Shown piece by piece: positions 15,154-22,003 of a DNA stretch of 33,468 bases (position 1 is the stretch's first letter; each line of letters begins with the position of its first letter). The translations under genes and the position numbers were made by a program. The DNA lies in NCBI RefSeq assembly GCF_000482505.1, contig NZ_KI519446.1:1-33468 (forward strand), in the 5' to 3' direction. The notes beneath the pieces were generated by a model, which saw only the letters and a list, made by a program, of their open reading frames with translations, was not told the origin of the DNA and made no database searches. Origin of the DNA: Leptotrichia trevisanii DSM 22070. GTDB lineage: Bacteria > Fusobacteriota > Fusobacteriia > Fusobacteriales > Leptotrichiaceae.

Positions 15154-15186
15154 ATGCAAAAAAAAAAAAAAAAAGCATAGTATAAT
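15154..15186 (+). promoter_or_regulatory. A17 tract directly upstream of a TATAAT box
   Basis: Seventeen consecutive A (15158-15174) are framed by ATGC and GCAT and followed after six bases by TATAAT (15181-15186). The tract occupies the -35 and spacer region of this putative promoter, about 130 bases upstream of the dynamin-like gene. Length changes by slippage would alter promoter geometry. Confidence 0.45.
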
Positions 15187-15228
15187 TTTATTCTGATATA
15201 CTCATATTGTATTAAAAGTATTTTAACA

Positions 15229-15256
15229 TTGAACTTAAAAATTAATTTATTAAAAT
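15229..15256 (+). promoter_or_regulatory. Second possible promoter of the dynamin-like operon
   Basis: TTGAAC (15229-15234) and TAAAAT (15251-15256) are separated by 16 bases, about 60 bases upstream of the ATG at 15318. Confidence 0.45.
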
Positions 15257-15317
15257 TTGGTTTTTTAGTTTAATTTTGAAATAGTCGAAATATAAAATTA
15301 TAAGGAGAGGTGTGTAA

Positions 15318-16847
15318 ATGTTATATTTAGAACAGTATATTAGAAATAACAATGAAGAGTTAATTAATATTCATTGGAATGAAACTATTAACGAATATGT
15401 AAAAAAATTAAATGCTTCAAAAGTGTTATTTAAGAATTTATCAGAAAAGGAGTATTTTAAAAGTACGGATACTTTAAAAGGAAATACATTTTTTAAAGAA
15501 ATAAATACTGAAATTTCAAGATATATTTCTGATTCAAAAAATCCAAGTTACCAAATTGCGATTGTAGGTGCTGTAAAAGCAGGAAAATCAACATTAATTA
15601 ATGCTCTTATTGGCTATGATTTAGCCAGTACAAATGTAACTCCTGAAACTGCAACATTAACAAAAATAAAAACAACAGACAAAAATTCAATTACAGTAAA
15701 ATTTTATTCAAGGGAAGAATGGAAAAAAATCTGGAATGATGCTCAAAAAAGTACAAATGCAACTATTTTTAAAGAAGAATTCGATAACTTAAGAGCAAAA
15801 GAAATAGAAAGTGAAATGTTAGGAAAATCAGATATTTTTAAAGAATTTGATAATTTAGATTCTATGAAAGATGAAATAAAAAAATGGACTTCCTCACATG
15901 CTAGAGAGCATTATTTTGTCAAAGAAATTGAAATTGGTGTAGAAAAATTAAATCTTCCACCACAAGTTTGTCTAGTAGACACTCCTGGGTTAAATGATCC
16001 TGTACAATATCGTTCAAATATTACTTCTGAATATATTCACAGTGCAAATGCAGTAATTATTTGTGTAAATGCCAAAACATTGAGAAATGAAGAAATTGCA
16101 ACAATTTTAGATGTATTAACAAAAGCTCAGGACAAAAAAGACAAAGTTTATATTTTGGGAACACAAATTGACATTATGAATTCCCAAGCAGACTGGGAAC
16201 AGCAACAGGAAGAATGGTTAAAACATTTAAAAGAAAAACAATTTTATGGAAGTCTTGATATGGCTAAAAAGCAATTAATTGGAGTTAGTTCATATTTTTA
16301 TTCAAATGCTATAAAGTTATCATCAGATACGGATATTGATTCATTAGAAGATAGTATTGATGATTTAGTAAAAAAAGAAAAAATGACAAAACAAGACAGA
16401 AGAGAATTATTACGAAAAGATAATATTACTCCTGAAGATATTGAACAAATAAAAAATATGTTGATTGATTATTCAAATATAGAAATTGTAAATGATAACA
16501 TTCAAAATAAACTAATTTTAGGGTTCAATGAAAGTTTAAAAAATGATTTTCTCAATAGATATAACTATTTAAAAAATAAAATTGAAACATTTAAGAAAGA
16601 GCATATTGAAAAAATTCAAGGAAACATTAACAGTTTTGAACAAAGTGAAAATGAATTAAAACAACAAATTTTACAAAATGAAAGACAAAAAGAAGAATTG
16701 GAAACTTTAAACAGAAGATTAAGATTAAAAATAAGAGAAACTACTCAAGCATTTAATACAGATTTTGAAGAATTAAATAGTAATTTCAGAAATCTTATGA
16801 GAGAAATAAAAAAAGTTAAATTTGAAGAAGAAAGTGAGGATAAATAA
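15318..16847 (+). CDS. Bacterial dynamin-like GTPase
   Basis: This 509-residue large GTPase belongs to the dynamin superfamily, whose members bind and deform membranes. The G1 loop GAVKAGKST is at 84-92, the G2 region around TPETATLT at 108-115, G3 DTPGLND at 221-227 and G4 as TQID at 282-285. The last 80 or so residues are heptad-rich coiled coil, probably part of the stalk. No transmembrane helix or signal peptide is present, so membrane contact may come from the partner encoded next. The stop codon directly abuts the ATG of the following gene. The operon lies beside a decayed gene and looks like an accessory insertion. Related bacterial systems are LeoA-type proteins and the Eleos defence system, but homology beyond the GTPase domain cannot be judged here. 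Confidence 0.9.
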   Translation: MLYLEQYIRNNNEELINIHWNETINEYVKKLNASKVLFKNLSEKEYFKSTDTLKGNTFFKEINTEISRYISDSKNPSYQIAIVGAVKAGKSTLINALIGYDLASTNVTPETATLTKIKTTDKNSITVKFYSREEWKKIWNDAQKSTNATIFKEEFDNLRAKEIESEMLGKSDIFKEFDNLDSMKDEIKKWTSSHAREHYFVKEIEIGVEKLNLPPQVCLVDTPGLNDPVQYRSNITSEYIHSANAVIICVNAKTLRNEEIATILDVLTKAQDKKDKVYILGTQIDIMNSQADWEQQQEEWLKHLKEKQFYGSLDMAKKQLIGVSSYFYSNAIKLSSDTDIDSLEDSIDDLVKKEKMTKQDRRELLRKDNITPEDIEQIKNMLIDYSNIEIVNDNIQNKLILGFNESLKNDFLNRYNYLKNKIETFKKEHIEKIQGNINSFEQSENELKQQILQNERQKEELETLNRRLRLKIRETTQAFNTDFEELNSNFRNLMREIKKVKFEEESEDK

Positions 16848-17630
16848 ATGGGAATTTGGAATCTTATTGAAAATGCGATTGAAGGTGCTGCAGATTTTGT
16901 AAGAAATACAGGTATTATTGATAAAATAGTTGAAATTGGAGAAGGAATAGCGGATTGGTTTAAAGATGTATTTAATATAGGTGATGCTCCAAGTTATGAT
17001 AAAGATAATGCTACTATTGATGAAACAAAAAAGGTTAATGAAATTTTACAGACATATATTGAAAAATGTCTTAATATTTCAGAAAAATATGATAACATTT
17101 CAAAAGAAGAAATAAATAAATATTTTTCACAAATAAAAAATAGTTTGATAGATATAAATAAAATATCTGAAAACAATACTGAAAATTCTGATAAAGTAAT
17201 TGAAGATTATATTTTTGATAGCCTAGAATTAAATAGAAACACAACTTTGAAAAGTTTAGACAAAATTTATTCAAATGAAATTAAAGACGCTTATTCATTA
17301 TCCAATTTTGAATTACTTGATATTCTAAAAATGGAACAAGGACGTGAAAAAAAGAAAAAAATGAATGCATTCTCGGTAGAAACTTTAACAGAAGCAAATG
17401 AATTTTTATTTGATGAATTAAAAAATTCTATTAATCAACAACAAAATTTAGTTGATAAAAAACTAAGAGATTACATGTACTCAAGAGAAGAAGAGACTAG
17501 GCGTTCTATTGAAAAAATTAATGAGATTTTAGACAGTGTTAAAACTGGAGAAAAAGAAAAACAAGAATTAAAAAATAGTTATGTAGAATTGCTTGATGAA
17601 GTAAAATTATTTGATGAAATATTTGCATAG
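16848..17630 (+). CDS. Helical partner of the dynamin-like GTPase, amphipathic N-terminus
   Basis: I do not recognise a named family. The 260-residue protein starts with about 45 residues of alternating hydrophobic, glycine and acidic positions (GIWNLIENAIEGAAD, then a similar IIDKIVEIGEGIADW block). These look like two amphipathic helices able to lie on or insert in a membrane. The rest is highly charged and predicted helical, with heptad-like patterns around 50-110 and 185-255. There is no signal peptide. It follows the GTPase with zero spacing and the ribosome binding sequence GAGG sits inside the end of that gene, so translation is probably coupled. Role inferred from context: membrane adaptor, effector or regulator of the GTPase. 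Confidence 0.8.
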   Translation: MGIWNLIENAIEGAADFVRNTGIIDKIVEIGEGIADWFKDVFNIGDAPSYDKDNATIDETKKVNEILQTYIEKCLNISEKYDNISKEEINKYFSQIKNSLIDINKISENNTENSDKVIEDYIFDSLELNRNTTLKSLDKIYSNEIKDAYSLSNFELLDILKMEQGREKKKKMNAFSVETLTEANEFLFDELKNSINQQQNLVDKKLRDYMYSREEETRRSIEKINEILDSVKTGEKEKQELKNSYVELLDEVKLFDEIFA

Positions 17631-17644
17631 TGGAAAGGAAATAT

Positions 17645-17926
17645 GTGTTAGAAAATTTTTTATTTTTCTCTAAAAAGGAAGGGAAAAATTTAGAGGAAAA
17701 AATTTTGGTGAGATTAGATAAAATTATATTAGAACAGGAAATCATTAATCAAAGAATTGATATGTTGCAAGAAATTATAAATGTTTCTAATGAAAAATTG
17801 ATGAATTATCAAACTAAAGAAAGTCAAAATATGTATGGGATTTTAAATCAATTATTATTGAAAGATGTGTTGGAAAATTATGATGGAACATTACAGGAAT
17901 TAATAAAAAAACATAATTCCAAATAA
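17645..17926 (+). CDS. Small coiled-coil protein, third gene of the dynamin-like operon
   Basis: This 93-residue protein of unknown function is predicted to be almost entirely helical (EEKILVRLDKIILEQEIINQ region, then QRIDMLQEIINVS), consistent with a short coiled coil that could bind one of the two larger partners. I start it at GTG 17645 because GAAAGGAA lies at 17633-17640; an earlier GTG at 17630 overlaps the previous stop codon and lacks a site. An out-of-frame ATG at 17643 overlaps the start. It begins 14 bases after the previous gene and is followed directly by a strong terminator, which marks the end of a three-gene unit. Confidence 0.7.
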   Translation: MLENFLFFSKKEGKNLEEKILVRLDKIILEQEIINQRIDMLQEIINVSNEKLMNYQTKESQNMYGILNQLLLKDVLENYDGTLQELIKKHNSK

Positions 17927-17936
17927 TAAATTTTAT

Positions 17937-17961
17937 AAAACTGGGATTTCTCCCAGTTTTT
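17937..17961 (+). terminator. Terminator at the end of the dynamin-like operon (probably bidirectional)
   Basis: AAAACTGGGA (17937-17946) and TCCCAGTTTT (17951-17960) form a perfect 10-bp stem with a TTTC loop and T-rich flank. It lies between convergent genes and can also stop the amino-acid ABC transcript from the other side. Confidence 0.88.
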
Positions 17962-18009
17962 CCTATTTTCAACCTTATCCTTATTAAATAAAATTTAACC
18001 AAATTTACG

Positions 18010-18858
18010 TTATTTCTTTTCAATAATCACTGTCTTAGGATCAACTTTATTTCCATAAACAGGCTCAAGAGTGGCTTTATACGCTTTTTCAAAGAATCCT
18101 TCCTTAGTAAGAGCATCTATTTCAGCATTTAGCCAGTCTAATAGTTCCTTGTTCCCTTTTCTTACAGCTGGAGCAATGTAGTCTTGTTCTCCCAATTCTT
18201 TAATATCCACAACAAATCCAGGATTTTCTGTTGCCCAAGCGAATACTAAAGTATTGTCATGTGCAAGTGCAGCTCCTCTTTTATCCAGCAATGCGTTAAA
18301 TGTTTCTGTGTTTTGATCGTATTTCAACAATTCTATATCTGGATGATTTTTAGTAAAGTAAATTTCTGCTGTTGTTCCTTTGTTAACGATTAATTTTTTA
18401 CCTTTTAGTTCTTTTACATCCTTTATTGGAGCACCTTCTGGTGATACAATCCCTAATGATACCTTCATATAAGGTTTTGCAAAATCAACTTTCTCTTTTC
18501 TTTCATCTGTCACTGTAAAGTTTGCCAAAGTGATGTCAACTTTGTTTGATAGCAAATATTCCACTCTATTTGCAGCTTCCATTGTAACAAACTCTATTTT
18601 ATTTTCATCACCTAACAAATCTTTAGCCAGCCTTTTTGCCAAATAAATATCATACCCTTGATTTTTCCCATTTTCATCGACAAATCCAAATGGTGGCTTA
18701 TCTCCAAATACTCCTATTCTTATTTTTCCAGCTTTTTTTATTGCCTCAATTGAACCTGGCTTAGCACTTCCCTTTTCACCTTTTCCGCAGCTAATTGCAA
18801 ACACTCCTAGAACTAAAATTGCAATAATTTTTACAAACCTTTCAAAATTCTTTTTCAT
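18010..18858 (-). CDS. Amino-acid ABC transporter substrate-binding lipoprotein
   Basis: This extracytoplasmic solute-binding protein of family 3 captures a polar amino acid for the permease genes of the same operon. From the chosen ATG it has 282 residues. The signal peptide ends in a lipobox (VFAISC), so the protein should be anchored by a lipidated cysteine. Typical landmarks are RIGVFGDKPPFGFVDENG near 47-64, GYDIYLAKRLA, an LSNKVDITLANFTVTDERKEKVDFAKPY stretch in two conserved parts, and KGTTAEIYF. The start at 18858 has GGAGG just upstream; a longer reading from a TTG at 18870 lacks one. The substrate is probably glutamate, aspartate, glutamine or a similar amino acid, not resolvable by eye. 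Confidence 0.92.
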   Translation of the reverse strand: MKKNFERFVKIIAILVLGVFAISCGKGEKGSAKPGSIEAIKKAGKIRIGVFGDKPPFGFVDENGKNQGYDIYLAKRLAKDLLGDENKIEFVTMEAANRVEYLLSNKVDITLANFTVTDERKEKVDFAKPYMKVSLGIVSPEGAPIKDVKELKGKKLIVNKGTTAEIYFTKNHPDIELLKYDQNTETFNALLDKRGAALAHDNTLVFAWATENPGFVVDIKELGEQDYIAPAVRKGNKELLDWLNAEIDALTKEGFFEKAYKATLEPVYGNKVDPKTVIIEKK

Positions 18859-18915
18859 AATTACCTCCAAGTTTATTTATATTTTTTTATTTTTTATAAA
18901 CATAATTTTTATCAG

Positions 18916-19698
18916 TTAAATCAGCAAAGCTGATTCCACCTTATCTTTCTTTTCAAAATTAAATATATTTAAGAATTTCTTAGCCCTTTCAGTTTTTGGA
19001 TTTCTAAAAAATTCCAACGGATAATTTGTTTCAACAACTTCTCCAGAATCCATAAAAACTATCCTGTCGGCAACCGCTTTGGCAAATTCCATTTCGTGAG
19101 TTACAATTATCATTGTCATTCCTTCCTTTGCCAGTTCCAGCATTACATCTAGCACTTCTCTAACCATTTCAGGATCAAGTGCCGCAGTTACCTCATCAAA
19201 TAGCATTATTTCAGGATTCATACACAATGATCTTATAATTGCAATCCTTTGCTTTTGCCCGCCTGATAACTCTCTCGGATATGAATTTTTTTTGTCTAAC
19301 AACCCCACTCTTTCCAGCAGTTTTTCTGCCTGCTCTGTAACCTCATTTTTATCCCTTTTCTGCACTTTTAATGGCCCTAAAAGTAAATTTTGCATAACTG
19401 TCATATGATCAAAAAGCTCATAACTTTGAAAAACCATTCCTATTCTCTGGCGTATTAAATGCCATTTTGTCTTATCTTTATTAATAACATTTCCTTGTAA
19501 TTTTATTTCTCCAGACTGAATTTCTTCAAGTCCGTTTACACATCTTAGAAGTGTACTTTTCCCACATCCAGAAGGCCCCAATATTACTACAACCTCGCTT
19601 TTATTTACTGAAAGTGAAACTCCTTTTAATGCGGGCACTCCTTTTTTGTATTCTTTTTTTATATCAGAAAGTTCCAATAAAACTTCCGAATCTGCCAT
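18916..19698 (-). CDS. Polar amino-acid ABC transporter ATPase (GlnQ type)
   Basis: This 260-residue ATPase of the polar amino-acid uptake family works on the cytoplasmic side of the two permeases encoded upstream. The Walker A motif GPSGCGKST lies near 41-49, the Q-loop in [10 protein letters not shown] near 89-98, the signature LSGGQKQR near 143-150, Walker [14 protein letters not shown] near 163-175 and the switch His in VTHEMEFAK near 200. A GGAGG site precedes the ATG. Walker B is followed by V-T-A instead of the common P-T-S, a frequent variant in this family. It lies 36 bases after the second permease gene and 57 before the binding-protein start. Confidence 0.94.
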   Translation of the reverse strand: MADSEVLLELSDIKKEYKKGVPALKGVSLSVNKSEVVVILGPSGCGKSTLLRCVNGLEEIQSGEIKLQGNVINKDKTKWHLIRQRIGMVFQSYELFDHMTVMQNLLLGPLKVQKRDKNEVTEQAEKLLERVGLLDKKNSYPRELSGGQKQRIAIIRSLCMNPEIMLFDEVTAALDPEMVREVLDVMLELAKEGMTMIIVTHEMEFAKAVADRIVFMDSGEVVETNYPLEFFRNPKTERAKKFLNIFNFEKKDKVESALLI

Positions 19699-19734
19699 TT
19701 TACTTACCTCCGTTTTTTCAATTTCCTGTATTTT

Positions 19735-20412
19735 TTAAACAACCCATTTTTTCTCTAATTTTTTTGATAACATTGTAATTGGATAACAAACTATGAAATA
19801 TAGGAAAAATATGAATAAATATACCCAAAATGGTGCCATTGGATTTTTCCTGCTTGAAAATTCTATAATTTGCCGTCCTATTTTTAAAACTTCTGCAACT
19901 TCTATAAAAATCGCAAGTGAAGTTGTCTTAATCATTCTTGTTATAAGATTTACAGCAGCTGGTGCAATTCTTCTTACTGCCTGCGGAAGCAGCACATATC
20001 TATAAACCTGGGTTGTATCAAGCCCCAAAGCCTTTGCACTCTCCCCTTGAATTTTCGGAAGCGAAATAATTGCTCCTCTCACAATATCCATCATTTCAGC
20101 CGTTCCCCAAATCACAAACACTATTATCGTCGTAGTTTCTGAATCAATATGCAAGCCAAAGCCCTTCGCAACTCCAAAATAAATTATGAAAAGCCATACA
20201 AGCAATGGAATTATCCGCATGCTCTCCAAATAAAACTTTAATATTCCATAAATAATCTTATTTTTTGAAGTCATAACTATTCCTAAAATTATTCCAAACA
20301 GTATTGAAAACACAATGGAAACAAGGGCAACTTGTCCTGTTACAGCAAGCCCTCCCATAAGCCTTTGCAAATTGACTCCTTTAAAAATAACATCAATTCC
20401 CGACAGTTGCAT
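19735..20412 (-). CDS. Amino-acid ABC transporter permease (His/Glu/Gln/Arg type), second
   Basis: This 225-residue inner-membrane permease has about five hydrophobic helices (near 20-45, 57-75, 85-105, 150-170 and 190-215). The cytoplasmic EAA-like loop is visible as ESAKALGLDTTQVYRYVLLPQAVRRIAP near 120-147, which docks into the ATPase. ESMRIIPLLVWLF near 64-76 is the standard start motif of the HisM/GlnP family. It overlaps the upstream permease gene by 20 bases and shares its transcript, so the two probably form a heterodimeric channel. Confidence 0.93.
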   Translation of the reverse strand: MQLSGIDVIFKGVNLQRLMGGLAVTGQVALVSIVFSILFGIILGIVMTSKNKIIYGILKFYLESMRIIPLLVWLFIIYFGVAKGFGLHIDSETTTIIVFVIWGTAEMMDIVRGAIISLPKIQGESAKALGLDTTQVYRYVLLPQAVRRIAPAAVNLITRMIKTTSLAIFIEVAEVLKIGRQIIEFSSRKNPMAPFWVYLFIFFLYFIVCYPITMLSKKLEKKWVV

Positions 20413-21052
20413 ATCTCATTCTCCTTTCAATAACTGCTAAAATAATCGAAACTGGCAAAATAATAATCAGATATGCCACAACAAGCATAAATAGACTTTC
20501 ATTCGTCTTGTAGTAAAGCCCTATCAAGTCCCGTGTCAGATACATCAGTTCCATCAAAGCCAAAATCCCTATTACCGAAGTTTCCTTCAAAAGAAATATT
20601 ATATTTGCCCCTATCGCTGGAAAGGAAACCGTAAATGCCTGTGGCAAAATCACATTAGTTACAAGCTGAAACTCCGTAAGCCCAATACTAAGCCCTGATT
20701 CTCTCTGCCCTTTCGTAATCGACTCCAGCCCGCTCCGAAATGCCTCACACATATAACTTCCACCTAGAAATGACAACCCAATCACAGCACAAGCATGCGA
20801 ATTAAACGTTATCCCAATTTTGGGAAGCCCAAAATACAGAAAAAACAGCTGTATCACAAGTGGTGTATTTCTCGAAAGCTCAATATAAATTTCCACAATC
20901 TGTCTTGCAACTGGAACTCTATAATAAAGCACCAATGCACAAACTATCCCAATCAATATCGAAAATACAATTCCAAAAATCCCTATTAGCACAGTCAATT
21001 TCATTGCTTCTAAATACTTAGAAATATTTTCTATTATAAAATTAAAGTCCAT
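20393..21052 (-). CDS. Amino-acid ABC transporter permease (His/Glu/Gln/Arg type), first
   Basis: This 219-residue inner-membrane permease is the first gene of the four-gene importer operon. The family motif ELSRNTPLVIQLFFLYFGLP lies at about 57-76, and the coupling loop as GQRESGLSIGLTEFQLVTNVILPQA near 114-140 (in two conserved parts). Five hydrophobic segments span the chain. The ribosome binding site AAAGGAAAG is about ten bases upstream of the ATG. The operon order is permease, permease, ATPase, binding protein, and a good promoter lies 70 bases upstream. Confidence 0.93.
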   Translation of the reverse strand: MDFNFIIENISKYLEAMKLTVLIGIFGIVFSILIGIVCALVLYYRVPVARQIVEIYIELSRNTPLVIQLFFLYFGLPKIGITFNSHACAVIGLSFLGGSYMCEAFRSGLESITKGQRESGLSIGLTEFQLVTNVILPQAFTVSFPAIGANIIFLLKETSVIGILALMELMYLTRDLIGLYYKTNESLFMLVVAYLIIILPVSIILAVIERRMRYATVGN

Positions 21053-21123
21053 TTTTGTCTTTCCTTTCCAAAATCTTGCCTTATATTTTATTTTTCTTTA
21101 TCATTATATTTGTATATAAAAAT

Positions 21124-21152
21124 ATTATACTATAAAAAATTTTATTTGTAAA
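21124..21152 (-). promoter_or_regulatory. Promoter of the amino-acid ABC importer operon
   Basis: On the minus strand TTTACA (complement of 21147-21152) and TATAAT (complement of 21124-21129) are separated by exactly 17 bases. The first permease ATG lies about 70 bases downstream. Confidence 0.75.
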
Positions 21153-21227
21153 GATTTATTTTTGTACATACACATATTTTATTTTAAAAATAAGAAAAAA
21201 GTTTTTATCTTTCAAGTATTTAAGTAA

Positions 21228-21330
21228 TTTATACTCAATCTCATTTAAATAAGGAATTTATTACAAACTTTTCCAACAAAGGATAAAAACCTGGTATTTC
21301 CAAATAATTAAAATATAATTTTTTAGTTTT
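21228..21330. repeat. MITE-like dispersed repeat, copy 2
   Basis: It aligns along about 90 bases with 1238-1339 (TTATACT start, CATTTAAATAA, AATTTATTA, TTTTCAACAA-like stretch, TATTTC-AAATAATTAAA). Its CCCC has decayed to TCTC and its right end is not recognisably inverted, so it looks older or truncated. Confidence 0.5.
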
Positions 21331-21333
21331 AAT

Positions 21334-21366
21334 AAAAAAAACAAGAGATATAATTAAAATCCCTTG
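21334..21366 (-). terminator. Terminator after the arginine-rich exported protein gene
   Basis: On the minus strand CAAGGGAT pairs with ATCTCTTG (one G-U) around a nine-base loop, followed by a run of T (complement of 21334-21341). It is about 70 bases past the stop codon. Confidence 0.6.
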
Positions 21367-21437
21367 CTTTTACTATATTTAACTTTTATAAAAGTTGAAA
21401 AATCGAATGAACTAAAATTTTTTTATTAGACAAAAAA

Positions 21438-21701
21438 CTATCTTCTTCTAGCCGCTCTTCTTCTTCCAGCAGCTATTCTTACACGTCTTTGTCTACGAGA
21501 TGGTTCTCTTTTCACATATACAACTTTTTTTCTTCTTGGAACTCTTATAAAGATGTATCTTCTTCTTATTACTCTTCTTCTTGGTTCTCTTTTTACATAT
21601 ACAACCCTGCTATTTCTTCTAGTTGCAGCAAACGAAGTAACTGATATTCCGATTATTCCCAATATTAAAATCAGTTTTTTCATAAAATTCTTGATATTCA
21701 T
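21438..21701 (-). CDS. Exported, extremely arginine-rich small protein
   Basis: The function is unknown. The 87-residue product has a signal peptide (basic start, hydrophobic core LILILGIIGISVTSFA, cleavage likely after SFAA near residue 26). The mature part of about 61 residues carries 25 Arg and 4 Lys against only 2 Glu. Two copies of VVYVKREP, each followed by basic residues, show an internal duplication, and the tail is almost pure Ala/Arg. GGAG stands at a good distance from the first ATG. Outside the membrane such a polycation could bind lipopolysaccharide, nucleic acid or teichoic/sialic polymers, or form a structural matrix; this is inference. It has an extended -10 element (complement of 21777-21785) and a terminator. 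Confidence 0.75.
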   Translation of the reverse strand: MNIKNFMKKLILILGIIGISVTSFAATRRNSRVVYVKREPRRRVIRRRYIFIRVPRRKKVVYVKREPSRRQRRVRIAAGRRRAARRR

Positions 21702-22003
21702 TATATCATCTCCTTCTTTATTAATTTTATACAGATTTATCTTTTAATAATTCTGTAAAAAATATTATTTAGTTAGATTATAGCACTCTTTTATTTTAAA
21801 ATATTGTAAAATCCATTTGAAATCTATGTTTTTATAAAAATTTATTTTTTTAGTGATTTTTTTTGAAAATCAAGTTATAATTATAGTAATAAAACTTTAA
21901 AATCAAACTTAAAAGTTATTATTATTTTGCTCAAGTCCTAAATTTACTTAATTTCTATCAGCTTGATTTTAAACAGATGAATTTTTTTCAAGGAGGAAAA
22001 ATT
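21702..22003. other. Divergent promoter region with a structured leader
   Basis: The region carries an extended -10 (TGCTATAAT, complement of 21777-21785) for the leftward arginine-rich gene and a TATAAT at 21876-21881 for the rightward nucleotidase. It also has a leader inverted repeat at 21896-21973 described separately. No coding sequence is supported. Confidence 0.45.
21896..21973 (+). repeat. Leader inverted repeat, copy X
   Basis: TTTAAAATCAA (21896-21906) is the exact reverse complement of TTGATTTTAAA (21963-21973), an 11-bp stem closing a 56-base interior, just before the ribosome binding site of the nucleotidase gene. The interior and ends align with 32122-32189 (TTTTRCTCAA, then AAA-TTACTT, then TTGAT-TTAAA). 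Confidence 0.55.

Larger units (their letters stand above)
14999..15317. other. Spacer upstream of the dynamin-like operon, with a 17-A tract
   Basis: No gene is supported. The spacer separates the divergent threonine aldolase pseudogene and the dynamin-like operon. It holds a homopolymeric A tract (15158-15174) next to a TATAAT box and a second possible promoter (15229-15256). The ribosome binding site AGGAGAGG is near 15302-15309. Confidence 0.5.
21053..21437. other. Spacer with operon promoter, repeat copy and terminator
   Basis: No gene is supported. From left to right the spacer holds the promoter of the amino-acid importer (21124-21152), the second MITE-like repeat copy (21228-21330), a terminator for the arginine-rich gene (21334-21366) and a 16-base AT palindrome (21381-21396). 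Confidence 0.5.

Noticed and set aside
17630-17644. Upstream GTG start for the third gene of the dynamin-like operon
   Set aside because: It overlaps the previous stop codon and has no ribosome binding site, while GTG 17645 has GAAAGGAA at proper distance.
15318-17926. Firm naming of the module as Eleos or LeoABC
   Set aside because: Only the GTPase domain can be matched by eye. The two partner proteins show no recognisable similarity to known Leo proteins, so the name would be a guess.
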